This document shows positions 1-14,429 of a DNA stretch of 64,000 bases, piece by piece. Source of the stretch: Ridgeia piscesae (taxonomy: Eukaryota; Annelida; Polychaeta; Sabellida; Siboglinidae); the NCBI GenBank assembly GCA_025642075.2, contig JAODUO010000863.1:1-64000 (forward strand), given 5' to 3'. The notes beneath the pieces were generated by a model. The model saw nothing but the letters and a program-made list of their open reading frames with translations, was not told the origin of the DNA and searched no databases. Position numbers and translations under genes: made by a program. Within the stretch, counting starts at the first letter, position 1. Each line of letters opens with the position of its first letter.

Positions 1-124
1 ACACACACACAGACACAAAAAAAAAAGACACACACACAAAAAACAAACACACACACAACACACACAACACAACACACAACACACACACACAACACACACA
101 CACACACAACACACACACACACAC
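1..124. repeat. decayed (CA)n microsatellite
   Basis: CA repeats broken by A-runs and CAA/CAGA variants. It matches in position the (CACAGACA)n and (CA)n tract in front of the second copy of the large duplication, so the duplicated unit probably continues left of the window. Confidence 0.9.
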
Positions 125-1717
125 ATTATAACTGCAAGAGTTGAACAATCACATGGTATACTGGTGTATAATAAACCATGGTTGTAATTATTACCTGAAA
201 ACTATTAAATAGAATCAATGCATGTGCACACATGTGATGTTTGCATAAGGAACACCAGCAGGGTGTGAATCTGCCACACACAACACTGAATCGATATTAC
301 CCTAAACTATCCAAGTGAACAAAATGGTTAGACAAACAACTGACAATGCATTTGCATTACAACACAGTATTCTAAATGCAATCAGTCACAACTGTATTTT
401 ATATTATTAGAAATTTTAATTTATATCATCTGACAGGAATACATAATTATTAAAAATCTAAAAACAAGTATGCACAAATTCACTTTTCTGGATAACACTG
501 CTAACTTTGTTTTGAACTCTTCTTTTGTGGAAACACATCATCCGTCACCATGGCTGTCAAACACCCTATTTGAACGATTGTTTCTACCTGAAAAAGTGAC
601 AAATTACAAAACCAGTACAGTTGTTTCCCACAAGCATGAGTTCTTAATGGTGGTTATTACAACAGGACATTTTGCATTGCCTAACAATATCCAGCATTTT
701 CTCTAGTTGATTATCCCAAATATGAATAGGGTATGTGTCATTTAATACATATTGGGTTTTATGTGGGGTATGTGTGTGAAAAATAGTTATAACATTGCTT
801 TATTGATTAATAAAATGTAACTTTATAATAGGACTGGCGTAGACTTGTTCAAATTAGTGTCTTCGCAAGAGTGACACTGTTGGTGGCACTGCAGTCAAGT
901 AACAATTCTTATTTACTCTGTTCATTTCTCCTGTTCAAGGTTTCTGTTTGTGGCCATATTCTCCTGGTCTATCCATATCCTTTTTTTCTTGTTCAGTGTC
1001 TCTGTGCCAGGTGGCCTTCTAATAGTTATTAAAATGTAATGAACAAAAGCAAAATAATAAAAATCCATCAATACATAGATGTATTTTAAAGACTACATGA
1101 AAGTCCTCCAAGATATAGTTAAGCAGTAACTACTATTTATTACAGGTTCAAGCATTTTTATATCTTTCAATAATATATTTTTCCACAAACAAAACGTAGA
1201 ACGAATTAATTAAAGTTTATCGTGAAAAACAGAAATTTTAAAAGATAAAATCCATGAAATTATGTAATTTCTAATATTTATTTAATTTAAAAAGAGGGTA
1301 TCCGGAAGTGGGAGACACTGGGAACATTCTGCCTATAGTACATTAGTACATAGTACAGTATCTAATGTATCTACTTGGGCTCGGCACTCCGCTTTGGTTG
1401 CTCCTTACAACGTTCCCCTGGCGAGAAATGTCACGACCTTCAACCATCACAACTGACCACTGTGCTACGAGAAAGGGAGGGAGTATCTGCCCCTAAGCCC
1501 AGCGTTCCATTGCCGGATGTGACCCTCCATATTGCGAGCATCACGTGATACACCCTTTGCCACGAGGCATCGAATACACATCAGTTACAATAATAGTAGG
1601 AATTTCCTTTCTTTATATACCATATAGTGTTTGACTGGCGAGATTGGGGTGTCAACTTGTCTTAACTTAAACTGATATAACTATTTCCAGTGAAGGTATT
1701 TGTATTGTAGAATGGCG

Positions 1718-2475
1718 TTAAAACATCGTTTATATGTTATATTATATCATATGATACATTAAACATGCTAACATGTGAAACTATAATTATTCATCCATGC
1801 ACAGTTATGGATAGGTATGTTTTACATCAAGCGACGTGAAACCAAGATGGCGCACACATCGTCGCCATTTTGTCCTTCATAAAATGTAACAAGGAATTAC
1901 TTTAAAATGTTGATACATAATTCGTATAATTCCATATAACTCAAATTTGTAAACAAGAATACATAACATAACATAATAAACTTATAATTAACAGATGTAG
2001 ACTAAGACAACTTTAGTTATTTTATTAAAGATATTATCGACATCAATCAGCATAGTGATCGTAATTTTGTTTTCCACATGCGTGTTGGCTTAAACAAGGG
2101 AAAAACATCGTTTATATGTTATATTATATCATATGATACATTAAACATGTTAACATGTGAACCTATAATTATTCATTCATGCAGATTTTTGAATAGGAAT
2201 GTTTTACACAACAGGCGACGTGAAACAAAGATGGCGCACACATCGTCGCCATTTTGTCCTTCATAAAATGTAACAAGGAATTACTTTAAATGTTGATACA
2301 TAATTCGCATAATTCCATATAACTCAAATTGGTAAACACGAATACATAACATAAAATAATAAACATATAACAGATGTAGACTAAGCCAATTTATTTTATT
2401 TAAAATATTATCAACACCAATCAGCATAGTGATCATAATTTTGTTTTCCACATACGTGTTAGCTTAAACAGATAA
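1718..2475. repeat. 382-bp tandem pair inside copy A
   Basis: Two head-to-tail copies start near 1721 and 2103 with the shared run AAACATCGTTTATATG and stay alignable to about 2475. Each contains a short inverted repeat built from ATGGCG and CGCCAT around ACACATCGT. The same pair occurs in copy B at about 12315-13070. No coding potential is visible. Confidence 0.8.
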
Positions 2476-3816
2476 AAGCACTTGTCCCAACAATGGTATT
2501 GACTTCAGGGACAAAAACTAGAAATGATCGAAGCTAGGCAACCTTTCTCATCGGAGTAAGCAATGGATTTAAAGATCTTAAAGATAATACGATATCGGAC
2601 AGGAAGACAATGCAATGACTTTAGAAGCCGCATATAAAGAATAAAACATGGAGACCTAGTCTCAATCCTTGCTAAACAATTCTGAACACGTTGTAATTTT
2701 GTGATGCTGTTAAAGGTAAAATTATTGTAGAGGGATTACAACAGAAACATGCATTGAATCACGAATATGATTATATAACAATAATGGAACGTACGAGCAT
2801 TAGTTGTCTTTCACAACAAACCATAAAGTTCATACCTTCGAGTAATTGCATCGTCAATCTGTGCCCGTCCTCGTTGTGTTTCGGCATCTGTTGATATCCT
2901 AGTGTCTGCTGACATCTTAAACTGCACCTTGTGTGCAGCTTAGTTGAAACCAACTGTCACACTACATTGAGCGTCAAACGTGCATCGTCTGCTGCACTCG
3001 ACCCCAATCGAACAAACCAAGAAACAGATGAAGTTGGCCTTGCACTGTTAACGGGGAGAACTACATTTTGACCCCAACAATTCCATGCTATTGGTCGTTG
3101 CACCCTTCATGTGCAAGTCACCGATATGGCGAAGTTACATGTTGTCAACCCCTGCGTTCTGGCGTAGCAGCAAAACCACAAGCTATGCCAAGAATGTCCA
3201 ACTCCAATTGACGGATTGCATTGTCTGTGTTAAACTGTGATAATGTCAATGAAGCATGGCAGGTATTACACAATAGCTTTGTATGGCATAAATAGCTTCG
3301 ACGTTCGTGTAGATACGCGCAAATAGCCATGACCGAATCCATGTGCGCCTTAATGAGAATGAGAGAATGGATACAATAAAACGAGTGGCGGGCGGAAACG
3401 TGGAGGAAGAGTGGTGTAGACCGAACCGAGAAGAGTGGGAAAGAATAAGGAAAACGGGATAGATATAGTGTGACGCAGAGACAGATGAGGGAGGATCGAA
3501 GGAAGAGGGAGTGAGAGGGGGAGGGGGAGGGCGGAAGGAAGGGAGGTAGGAAGAGAGGGAGGGCTGAGGGAGAGAGGGAGGGAGTAATAATTTAATGTTC
3601 AAGTTTTATTTAGTTTATATCTTAATGGATGTAGCATTATTGGAAAAGTAAGCTATATTTTGTACCGTCACATGCAGCACTGACATAATTGTTTTGGCGT
3701 ATCATGTTTATTGAAATATTACAGATAATAATTGACAGTTGGCCGTGATTTACCGAATCAAAAATTTGGAATAACCCGAATACAACTGAGTCTTTGGGCA
3801 AAGTAAACCGGTAGAC

Positions 3817-4007
3817 TTAAGTACTGCCGATACACACACGCACGCACGCACGCACGCATGCACGCACGCATGCACGCACGCACCCACACATACGCACGGT
3901 AGACCTAAGTATTGCACACACACACGCACGCACGCACGCACGCACGCACGCACACACACCCACACACAAATACACACATATAGTAGTCATACACATACAC
4001 ACACACA

Positions 4008-4039
<32 letters not shown>

Positions 4040-4236
4040 CACACACAACCAACATACACATACCATGTACATACATAAACACACACATGCGCACGCACAC
4101 GCACACGCACACACACACACACACACGGTAGACTTAAGTACTGCATAGACACACACACGCACGCACGCACTCACACACACACATGCACGCACACACACAC
4201 CCCCACACACCCACCCACACCCCACACCCACACACC

Positions 4237-4326
<90 letters not shown>
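3817..4326. repeat. compound CA/CACG microsatellite array
   Basis: Runs of CACG, CA and CACCCA alternate with three copies of a motif close to GGTAGACTTAAGTACTGC (near 3809, 3898 and 4128). It ends in a pure (CA)n run. The equivalent array in copy B has a shorter CA run. Open frames of Cys/Val or Thr/His here are microsatellite artefacts. Confidence 0.9.
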
Positions 4327-4328
<2 letters not shown>

Positions 4329-5065
4329 CTGATATAGGCATTATAGAAATTGTTGCTATTATTATACAACCATTTTCTTTTACTTTCTAGCATAAGCTTG
4401 GTTAACAAATGCCACAACACTGCTTATTGTGTATATGTGTGTCTTTAAAACTTTTTCACACCCACGTTTTCATTGCTATAGTAAAACAAGGGAAACATGG
4501 ATTGTTGCCTACTAGCCTTGTAGTAGTTTGGACGCATGCATATAATCTTGCATATCTTCAGTTACATTTTAATATCGCTACCAACCACAATATGGCAGCA
4601 CCAGTGGTGATGGATATTGTTAAAGTCTTTATTTTGTGAAACTTAGTTTTCATGATTTCATTACCAAGTGTTGATTATAATTACATTTAAATAATAATAA
4701 TCACCGATTAACCAGTTTCTCCAACGTTATGAGATGCACTATGTCTGTGACACCTGTCACGTTTGTTTGACCAAGCCTTGCTACAGCAGCTGTGTGCTAG
4801 GCTGGAGCGAGACCACATTTGCATTTTCCATAGGCGACAATTATAACGTTTCTTTCATTTCCTATTAATCTTGGGGAGCTCTGTTATTGACAATTTCACA
4901 GCATATTTACCCTCCATAGACACAAGTTCTGTGAAAAATTCGTGAACTTCTAATACCTCAGGCTCCCTAAAACTTCTTTCAAACCTTACACCCCTCCATT
5001 TCTGCTTGAACCACCCATGGATTGCCCCTGATTACATCACCAAGCAAAATGACAACTGTATTAAT

Positions 5066-7543
5066 GTATTCGATTGTCTTAACTGTTCAGCAATAATTTA
5101 CTGGTACTGACAGATCGCACTAGCACTCTTGGTTGATACCAGGCACGTTTACTGCTGAGTTTATTCTCAAATCACATTTATGTATTTCAGTTAGCAGGTG
5201 GGGTGGTTATGGAGCATATGTTGGGGAATACTCGAACAAACAGCACGGCTTTCTAGATTTGCCATGTATTCGACAGACCTGTACGGAATGACTGTATCTA
5301 ATGTAACGTTGGCATGTTGTCAATTTGTTTGGGACCAGTATCCTCGAAACAGTTTTATTCCACACACAAATTTATGATGTTGAGTTTTGTGCAGACGTGG
5401 ATCGGAAGGTCTCGACATGTCGGCTGAGCATCAGAGCGACTGTGACACGTACTAACTACTAATGAAGTGCCTCGCAAATATAGCATGAGTTGTAGGCGGT
5501 CTGTGCTGGAAGATGTCGGTAGAAGCAGCAGGACTGCCACAAAGACAGCAGTCGTGTGACTACCAGAAGACTTGTGATAGCCACAGTGGTGTGTTGATAC
5601 GTAATATGCTAGAGGGTGATCGTTGACGGAATCGGACCGATATTGCAAGGGACGCATGTGGCTTTTGTTTGTCGTATGTAGCGTGCCTCAGATGGTAGTT
5701 GTATCCCCTCCACAGTTGTGTAGGAAATCACGTGGTGAGTGCTGTTTTAGAATGGTTGAGCTAGTGTAACGATTACGGCGAGAGTTGTGTGAACAGTCTA
5801 CTGCAACCGACAGTACATTGCTGTTTCTTGCGTGTACTTTCTGTGCCAAACTGGTTGGTGCACACCGACTGGTTACCCGTAATGCATTGTTGTAAATGAA
5901 CACAGCGGGCGAAACTGCTGGCCAGGCAATACCGGGCGGCCCGTGCACGCCACCTGGTGACAGACCGCTGTGACAGTGACGTCAACAGTAACACTATGGA
6001 GAGTGATTATTTTTGTACACGTAAAACATGTGTATATAATATTATAAATATATATTGTGTCGGAGGCAAGAGTGCGGCCATGGGCACAGCAGAGAAACGT
6101 GGCAGCGTCGCCGTCACGTACATACATACATACAAGGTCTACCCTGCGGTCTTGCTGGGGTTTTGATTGTACATATATTTGAAGATTGTTAGTGAAGGAA
6201 TAAAAACGAGAATAAAATATGGAATCGTAGCTTGTTATTCATCCGAGTCGTCTGTAATAAGATTTATGTAGACAATTCTATATTTTGGACACTTATGGAA
6301 TGTAATTAGAAAAGCATCGCACGTTTTGTAGTATTGCAATAAAGAGTCAGAATGTTAGTCATGTATTTAGATGTAGAAAAACCATAAATCTAATGTAACA
6401 TGTTAAAAAGCAGCATAAAAGCCATGACATTGTATACATGCATTATCCGGTATATCTAATTCACTTTCTTTGCTGAATTACACTTGTATTGTTGAACAGA
6501 TCGAAGAATATTGGAGTTTTTGTCAAAATTGTATTGATAGGCTAGTCATAAAAATACAATGTTTTACAACAATATACAACTAAGCAACATGAAAGTTATG
6601 AAGACTGTTCTGAACTAACACAGATCAGTCCAGGCATGTAAAGAAACACATTAATAGACAATGAGAACACAGAGGCAGCTATTTCAGCTGGTGTTCAGTT
6701 ACTGTGCACTAACAGCACAGCCAGAGTGAATGCCACAAGTTCTAGTATACAGTGTCTCGGTGTTGTCTTCGCAGACACTGCTGCTCAATCGTGCGTTCTA
6801 TGTGAGAATGTCCTCCGCCTTCACTTCGACCAACTGCTCGATACTTTTCACGTCCAGACACCATTGCTTCAACTTCTTCTGCATCGTGGAAATATGGAAC
6901 AGTTGGAAACATCTCTGGTTAACTATTACAATATTACATACAGCGCATCCAGAATATTAGCATCATGTATTTTGTTTAAGGATGAATTTTCCTTGAGGCT
7001 ATCTTAGTGAAATGCTCTCCAGGAGTAAGACAGAACCACCTCTCTCACTCACCTGGACCTTGTCTCCAGGAGTAAGACCGAACCACCTATCTCACTCACC
7101 TGGTCCTTGTCTCCAGGAGTAAGACAGAACCACCTCTCTCACTCACCTGGTCCTTGTGTCCAAGGAGTAAGACAGAACCAAATAGAAAAAGGATAGCTAT
7201 ATGGCAGATGCCCTATGCTGTTCAATGTATTGACTTGGTTTACACAATAAAAACAGTAATTTCATGCCGGAACTGAAACAATTTGGAAGGGCTGGAAAGC
7301 ACTGGATCTCAAGCATCAGCTCCACTCCACTTCACTATCTCGCGATAGATCATGATGTGGGAAGATGGGGGGACATGTTTTGAATTTTTTTTGAAATTCC
7401 AGCAGGGGCTGCCCCCTTACCCCTTCTTTCCCATATCCATCACAAAATAGGCCTTGATTTTATTTCTGGAAAAGGGGTTAATTTTAAAGCAAGCTCACCA
7501 CATATCTTCAGCAGAATGTCTCATATTTGTTGTCTTTTTACAG
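5066..7543. other. no gene recognised; spacer in front of the transposase remnant
   Basis: Starts at the breakpoint of the large duplication. Bases 5370-6120 are richer in GC than the surroundings and carry overlapping short open frames on both strands, none of which I recognise. I looked for the missing N-terminal half of the integrase (zinc-binding HHCC part and first catalytic Asp) and found nothing convincing. Confidence 0.5.
7015..7165. repeat. 47-bp minisatellite, three copies
   Basis: Three head-to-tail copies of a unit running from CTCCAGGAGTAAGAC to ACCTGGTCCTTGT. Read on the minus strand each unit contains CAGGTGAGT, a textbook splice donor; on the plus strand each contains a pyrimidine run followed by CCAG. 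Confidence 0.8.
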
Positions 7544-10337
7544 ATATGGTGCCCCGAAGAAATTGTTATCTGACCAAGGTCGTGAATTTGTCAACACTAT
7601 CAATGCAGATTTGGCCAAAAAAATCAATATCGACCGCATGATTACGGCAGCGTACCATCCCCAAACAAATGGACTTGATGAGAGGTAGCAGTTATTAATT
7701 ATTAGCATTACATGTACTGGTACTGTCACATTATGAATAAAACAATGTTTTTTTCTTCAAAATATTGTTATTGTCGTATAACAAACCAAACTTGTAATAA
7801 TATAAATAGCAGATACGTTTGTCGAAGCATGTAAAAAATGTCTAATTGTTTTTCACAACTGATATTCCTTTTCAGACTGACCCAGAATTACTCTTATAGA
7901 ATTGTCAACCATTGACCATCTGGATTGATTGTAGAACCAATCAGACACTCAAAACCCGACTGAGCAAGTTGACAGGTGAACATCAGGATGACTTGGACGA
8001 CTACCTGGAAGAGGTCGCATTTAGCATGCGAGCACAGAGACAGGGGTCGACCAACTACACCCCATTCTTCCTCATGTTCAATCCCATCCACGTCTGCCTG
8101 TTGAGGTATTTCGTTTATTGTCATATGGCATGTCATTGCATTCATTGCATAATGCCATAATGTTACATGCATTTCAGACAACAGTTGTTGTATAATAATT
8201 ATACAGAAATAACACTTTATTAGTTGTCAAATATTTACATAACTAAATGTTTTGTACAAGTGATTGTTGTATGTGTTAATGATATACATTGCGACTCATG
8301 AAATAGTACTTGACAGAAATATAGCCCAGTAGGTACAATTCAGATATATTGTATAGATGGATGATGCTGACAGGGAAGAAGACATTCGCATTCCAACATT
8401 CGTGGAGGAGGATGTGGACAACTACGTTGAGCAAGTAGGGAAACAGGCGATAAGCATTGTAAAATGTAAAAGTAGTGAAAGTTTGTACGTGTTACAGGGG
8501 TTTTATAAGATAATGTAAACAGTAAAATAATGTAACCCTGTCCATTGTGATGAACCAATATATGTTGCTTTTCATTGGTGGATCCATATCACCAACTGAA
8601 TTCAAAGTCTCTTACTTTCCCATACAGATAACATAAGCTGACTATGAATATAGCACAACCACTTGTCAGATAGAGATAACATTGTTATCAAGTTACAACT
8701 CCTAGAATTGTGTCCCATACTATATTATATTCTTTCTTGTGTATAAATTATTACTTCTAACTGACAATGTTATATATTTAAGCCTTCCATCCAACTATGT
8801 TCTAAGCACCATGACTTTCCACGTTCACACAAATGTTACAACTGCCCAACAGCGCCAATCTAAGCAGTACATAAACAGACAGACAAAGGGAGTGGCATCA
8901 TTTCACTTTCAGATTGGGGACATCGTCCTGAAACGAAACATGAGGAACATCGGGAGGAAAGGTGGCAAACTGGAGCCACAATGGAATGGCCCATTCAGGT
9001 AACAATTTTAATTATTTGCCTCAATTTAAACTTATCCTCAATAAAATTGACAAATGTTTTACGTGTCTTACTTACTTTTTAAAATAAGAACTGAATTAGA
9101 TGTGTGAACATTATAGATTGGGACAAGACAGCAATAATTAGAAACAACATGCATGAGACAACATTGCTGCTGATTCCTAAATTGGCTAACTAACAACATA
9201 CTTATTCACATTTTAATTGTATCACATATTACTTACTTGGAGGTTTCTGATAAATGCAATGACAATCATTGATCATTGGAGGTAAACTTAGTCATCGCAA
9301 GATGGTGATGATATTGCGGATTGGATTACTGTGAGATAATAATAATATTCCTGATAATATGTTCCTTATCATCAGGATCAGACATATCGGGCCAAATTAC
9401 CAGGTGACACTGGCAAAAACAGCTGGCGTGATCTTAATGACAAAGGTGGCCTATGACCAGCTGAAACCCTACCACACACCTCACCTTCCTACCCCACTGT
9501 CTTCTCCTACCCCACTGTCTTCTCCTACCCCACTGTCTTCTCCTACCCCACTGTCTTCTCCTACCCCACTGTCTTCTCCTACCCCACTGTCCTCTCCTAC
9601 CCCACTGTCCTCTCATACCCCACTGTTCTCTCCTACCCCACTGTCCTCTCCTACCCCACTGTCTTCTCCTACCCCACTGTCCTCTCCTACCCCACTGTCC
9701 TCTTCTACCCCACTGTCTTCCCATACCCCACTGTCCTCTCCTACCCTACTGTCTTCTCATACACCACTGTCTTCTCATACCCTACTGTCCTCTCCTACCC
9801 CACTGTCCTCTCCTACCCTACTGTCTTCTCCTACCCCACTGTCTTCTCCTACCCCACTGTCTTCTCCTACCCCAGTCTTCTCCTACTCCACTGTCCTCTC
9901 CTACCCCACTGTCCTCTCCTACCCCACTGTCTTCTCCTACTCCACTGTCCTCTCCTATCCCACTGTCCTCTCCCACCCCACTGTCTTCTCATACCCCACT
10001 GTCTTCTCATACCCCACTGTCCTCTCCTACCCTACTGTCTTCTCCTACACCACTGTCTTCTCATACTCTACTGTCTTCTTCTACCCTACTGTCTTCTCCT
10101 ACCCCACTGTCTTCTCCTACTCCACTGTCCTCTCCTACCCCACTGTCCTCTCCTACCCCACTGTCTTCTCCTACTCCACTGTTCTCTCCTACCCTACTGT
10201 CTTCTCCTACCCCACTGTCTTCTCATACCCCACTGTCTCTTCCGTGTAAGGTGACAGCTAGTGGAATCACAATGACGCAGAAACATTTGCGCACACTTTT
10301 GCCATGGGAATGGCTGAATGACAACTTGTTATCTTAA
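7544..10337 (+). pseudogene. Ginger1-type transposase remnant: gypsy-like integrase, GPY/F motif, start of Ulp1 domain
   Basis: Exon-like blocks 7544-7684, 7935-8105, 8374-8434 (or from 8357), about 8853-8998 and 9376 onward join in frame at GT-AG borders. The first block has the second catalytic Asp (LLSDQGREF). The next junction rebuilds HPQTNGLDERTNQTL with the catalytic Glu. Block four ends in PQWNGPF and block five gives GPNYQVTL to LKPYH, the GPY/F module. A PTPLSS repeat linker follows, then ITMTQKHLRTLLP and WLNDNLL, which resemble the start of a Ulp1 (C48) protease. Integrase plus GPY/F plus Ulp1 is the reported layout of Ginger1 DNA transposases. It looks dead: the N-terminal half is missing, one base appears lost near 8085 (the family motif RLPVE sits in another frame), two bases are lost in the linker near 9874, and the Ulp1 part stops after about 30 residues. 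No terminal inverted repeats were located. Confidence 0.72.
9479..10237 (+). repeat. 18-bp minisatellite coding PTPLSS, inside the transposase linker
   Basis: About 42 copies of CTACCCCACTGTCTTCTC with C/T and A/C variants. Since 18 is divisible by three the array stays open in all sense frames. One unit near 9874 has lost two bases, so units to its right read in a different frame from the integrase. The original frame resumes in the Ulp1-like tail. Confidence 0.93.
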
Positions 10338-10387
10338 AAAACAGTTTGTGCATGCATGTTCCACATACTTTCTGAAGTTATATATTC

Positions 10388-10717
<330 letters not shown>

Positions 10718-12314
10718 TATAACTGCAAGAGTTGAACAATCACATGGTATACTGGTGTATAATAAACCATGGTTGTAATTATTACCTGAAAACTATTAAA
10801 TAGAATCAATGCATGTGCACACATGTGATGTTTGCATAAGGAACACCAGCAGGGTGTGAATCTGCCACACACAACACTGAATCGATATTACCCTAAACTA
10901 TCCAAGTGAACAAAATGGTTAGACAAACAACTGACAATGCATTTGCATTACAACACAGTATTCTAAATGCAATCAGTCACAACTGTATTTTATATTATTA
11001 GAAACTTTTAACTGACCTCATCTGACAGGAATACATAATTATTAAAAATCTAAAAACAAGTATGCACAAATTCACTTTTCTGGATAACACTGCTAACTTT
11101 GTTTTGAACTCTTCTTTTGTGGAAACACATCATCCGTCACCATGGCTGTCAAACACCCTATTTGAACGATTGTTTCTACCTGAAAAAGTGACAAATTACA
11201 AAACCAGTACAGTTGTTTCCCACAAGCATGAGTTCTTAATGGTGGTTATTACAACAGGACATTTTGCATTGCCTAACAATATCCAGCATTTTCTCTAGTT
11301 GATTATCCCAAATATGAATAGGGTATGTGTCATTTAATACATATTGGGTTTTATGTGGGGTATGTGTGTGTAAACTAGTTATAACATTGCTTTATTGATT
11401 AATAAAATGTAACTTTATAATAGGACTGGCGTAGACTTGTTCAAATTAGTGTCTTCGCTAGAGTGACACTGTTGGTGGCACTGCAGTCAAGTAACAATTC
11501 TTATTTACTCTGTTCATTTCTCCTGTTCAAGGTTTCTGTTTGTGGCCATATTCTCCTGGTCTATCACATATCCTTTTTTTCTTGTTCAGTGTCTCTGTGC
11601 CAGGTGGCCTTCTAATAGTTATTAAAATGTAATGAACAAAAGCAAAATAATAAAAATCCATCAATACATAGATGTATTTTAAAGACTACATGAAAGTCCT
11701 CCAAGATATAGTTAAGCAGTAACTACTATTTATTACAGGTTCTAGCATTTTTATATCTTTCAATAATATATTTTTTCCACAAACAAAACGTAGAACGAAT
11801 TAATTAAAGTTTATCGTGAAAAACAGAAATTTTAAAAGATAAAATCCATGAAATTATGTAATTTCTAATATTTATTTAATTTAAAAAGAGGGTATCCGGA
11901 AGTGGGAGACACTGGGAACATTCTGCCTATAGTACATTAGTACATAGTACAGTATCTAATGTATCTACTTGGGCTCGGCACTCCGCTTTGGTTGCTCCTT
12001 ACAACGTTCCCCTGGCGAGAAATGTCACGACCTTCAACCATCACAACTGACCACTGTGCTACGAGAAAGGGAGGGAGTATCTGCCCCTAAGCCCAGCGTT
12101 CCATTGCCGGATGTGACCCTCCATATTGCGAGCATCACGTGATACACCCTTTGCCACGAGGCATCGAATACACATCAGTTACAATAATAGTAGGAATTTC
12201 CTTTCTTTATATACCATATAGTGTTTGACTGGCGAGATTGGGGTGTCAACTTGTCTTAACTTAAACTGATATAACTATTTCCAGTGAAGGTATTTGTATT
12301 GTAGAATGGCGTTA

Positions 12315-13070
12315 AAACATCGTTTATTTGTTATCTTATATCATATGATACATTAAACATGCTAACATGTGAAACTATAATTATTCATCTATGCACAGTT
12401 ATGGATAGGTATGTTTTACATCAAGCGACGTGAAACCAAAATGGCGCACACATCGTCGCCATTTTGTCCTTCATAAAATGTAACAAGGAATTACTTTAAA
12501 ATGTTGATACATAATTCGTATAATTCCATATAACTCAAATTTGTAAACAAGAATACATAACATAACATAATAAACTTATAATTAACAGATGTAGACTAAG
12601 ACAACTTTAGTTATTTTATTAAAGATATTATCGACATCAATCAGCATAGTGATCGTAATTTTGTTTTCCACATGCGTGTTGGCTTAAACAAGCAAAAACA
12701 TCGTTTATATGTTATATTATATCATATGATACATTAAACATGTTAACATGTGAACCTATAATTATTCATTCATGCAGATTTTTGAATAGGAATGTTTTAC
12801 ACAACAGGCGACGTGAAACAAAGATGGCGCACACATCGTCGCCATTTTGTCCTTCATAAAATGTAACAAGGAATTACTTTAAATGTTGATACATAATTCG
12901 CATAATTCCATATAACTCAAATTGGTAAACACGAATACATAACATAAAATAATAAACATATAACAGATGTAGACTAAGCCAATTTATTTTATTTAAAATA
13001 TTATCAACACCAATCAGCATAGTGATCATAATTTTGTTTTCCACATACGTGTTAGCTTAAACAGATAAAA
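12315..13070. repeat. 382-bp tandem pair inside copy B
   Basis: Counterpart of the tandem pair in copy A. One unit has an AAAATGGCG / CGCCATTTT perfect 9-bp inverted repeat where copy A has a mismatch. Confidence 0.75.
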
Positions 13071-14429
13071 GCACTTGTCCCAACAATGGTATTGACTTCA
13101 GGGACAAAAACTAGAAATGATCGAAGCTAGGCAACCTTTCTCATCGGAGTAAGCAATGGATTTAAAGATCTTAAAGATAATACGATATCGGACAGGAAGA
13201 CAATGCAATGACTTTAGAAGCCGCATATAAAGAATAAAACATGGAGACCTAGTCTCAATCCTTGCTAAACAATTCTGAACACGTTGTAATTTTGTGATGC
13301 TGTTAAAGGTAAAATTATTGTAGAGGGGATTACAACAGAAACATGCATTGAATCACGAATATGATTATATAACAATAATGGAACGTACGAGCATTAGTTG
13401 TCTTTCCAACACAAACTATAAACGTTCATACCTTCGAGTAATTGCATCGTCCAATCTGTGCCCGTCCTCGTTGTGTTTCGGCATCTGTTGATATCCTAGT
13501 GTCTGCTGACATCTTAAACTGCACCTTGTGTGCAGCTTAGTTGAGACCAACTGTCACACTACATTGAGCGTCAAACGTGCATCGTCTGCTGCACTCGACC
13601 CCAATCGAACAAACCAAGAAACAGATGAAGTTGGCCTTGCACTGTTAACGGGGAGAACTACATTTTGACCCCAACAATTCCATGCTATTGGTCGTTGCAC
13701 CCTTCATGTGCAAGTCACCGATATGGCGAAGTTACATGTTGTCAACCCCTGCGTTCTGGCGTAGCAGCAAAACCACAAGCTATGCCAAGAATGTCCAACT
13801 CCAATTGACGGATTGCATTGTCTGTGTTAAACTGTGATAATGTCAATGAAGCATGGCAGGTATTACACAATAGCTTTGTATGGCATAAATAGCTTCGACG
13901 TTCGTGTAGATACGCGCAAATAGCCATGACCGAATCCATGTGCGCCTTAATGAGAATGAGAGAATGGATACAATAAAACGAGTGGCGGGCGGAAACGTGG
14001 AGGAAGAGTGGTGTAGACCGAACCGAGAAGAGTGGGAAAGAATAAGGAAAACGGGATAGATATAGTGTGACGCAGAGACAGATGAGGGAGGATCGAAGGA
14101 AGAGGGAGTGAGAGGGGGAGGGGGGAGGGCGGAAGGAAGGGAGGTAGGAAGAGAGGGAGGGCTGAGGGAGAGAGGGAGGGAGTAATAATTTAATGTTCAA
14201 GTTTTATTTAGTTTATATCTTAATGGATGTAGCATTATTGGAAAAGTAAGCTATATTTTGTACCGTCACATGCAGCACTGACATAATTGTTTTGGCGTAT
14301 CATGTTTATTGAAATATTACAGATAATAATTGACAGTTGGCCGTGATTTACCGAATCAAAAATTTGGAATAACCCGAATACAACTGAGTCTTTGGGCAAA
14401 GTAAACCGGTAGACTTAAGTACTGCCGAT

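Larger units (their letters stand above)
1..5065. repeat. large direct duplication, copy A
   Basis: From base 125 to 5065 this segment matches 10716-15656 almost base for base. Differences are scattered substitutions, single-base indels and microsatellite length changes. The offset is 10591 at both ends. The match stops at 5065: copy A continues with a different sequence from copy B. I see no recognisable gene inside. The longest non-repeat open frame (470-706, 78 codons) is the same in both copies, which is expected from duplication and is no evidence of coding. The segment holds an internal 382-bp tandem pair, a purine-rich tract near 3490-3590 and CA-rich arrays near 3830-4326. Confidence 0.92.

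Noticed and set aside
470..706. 78-codon open frame present in both duplicate copies
   Set aside because: Its preservation follows from near-identity of the copies. There is no domain, splice context or base composition to support a gene.
3750..4420. Cys/Val-rich open frames
   Set aside because: They are translations of CA/CACG microsatellites in several frames at once. The same holds for 10318-10778, 14348-15011 and 17040-17421.
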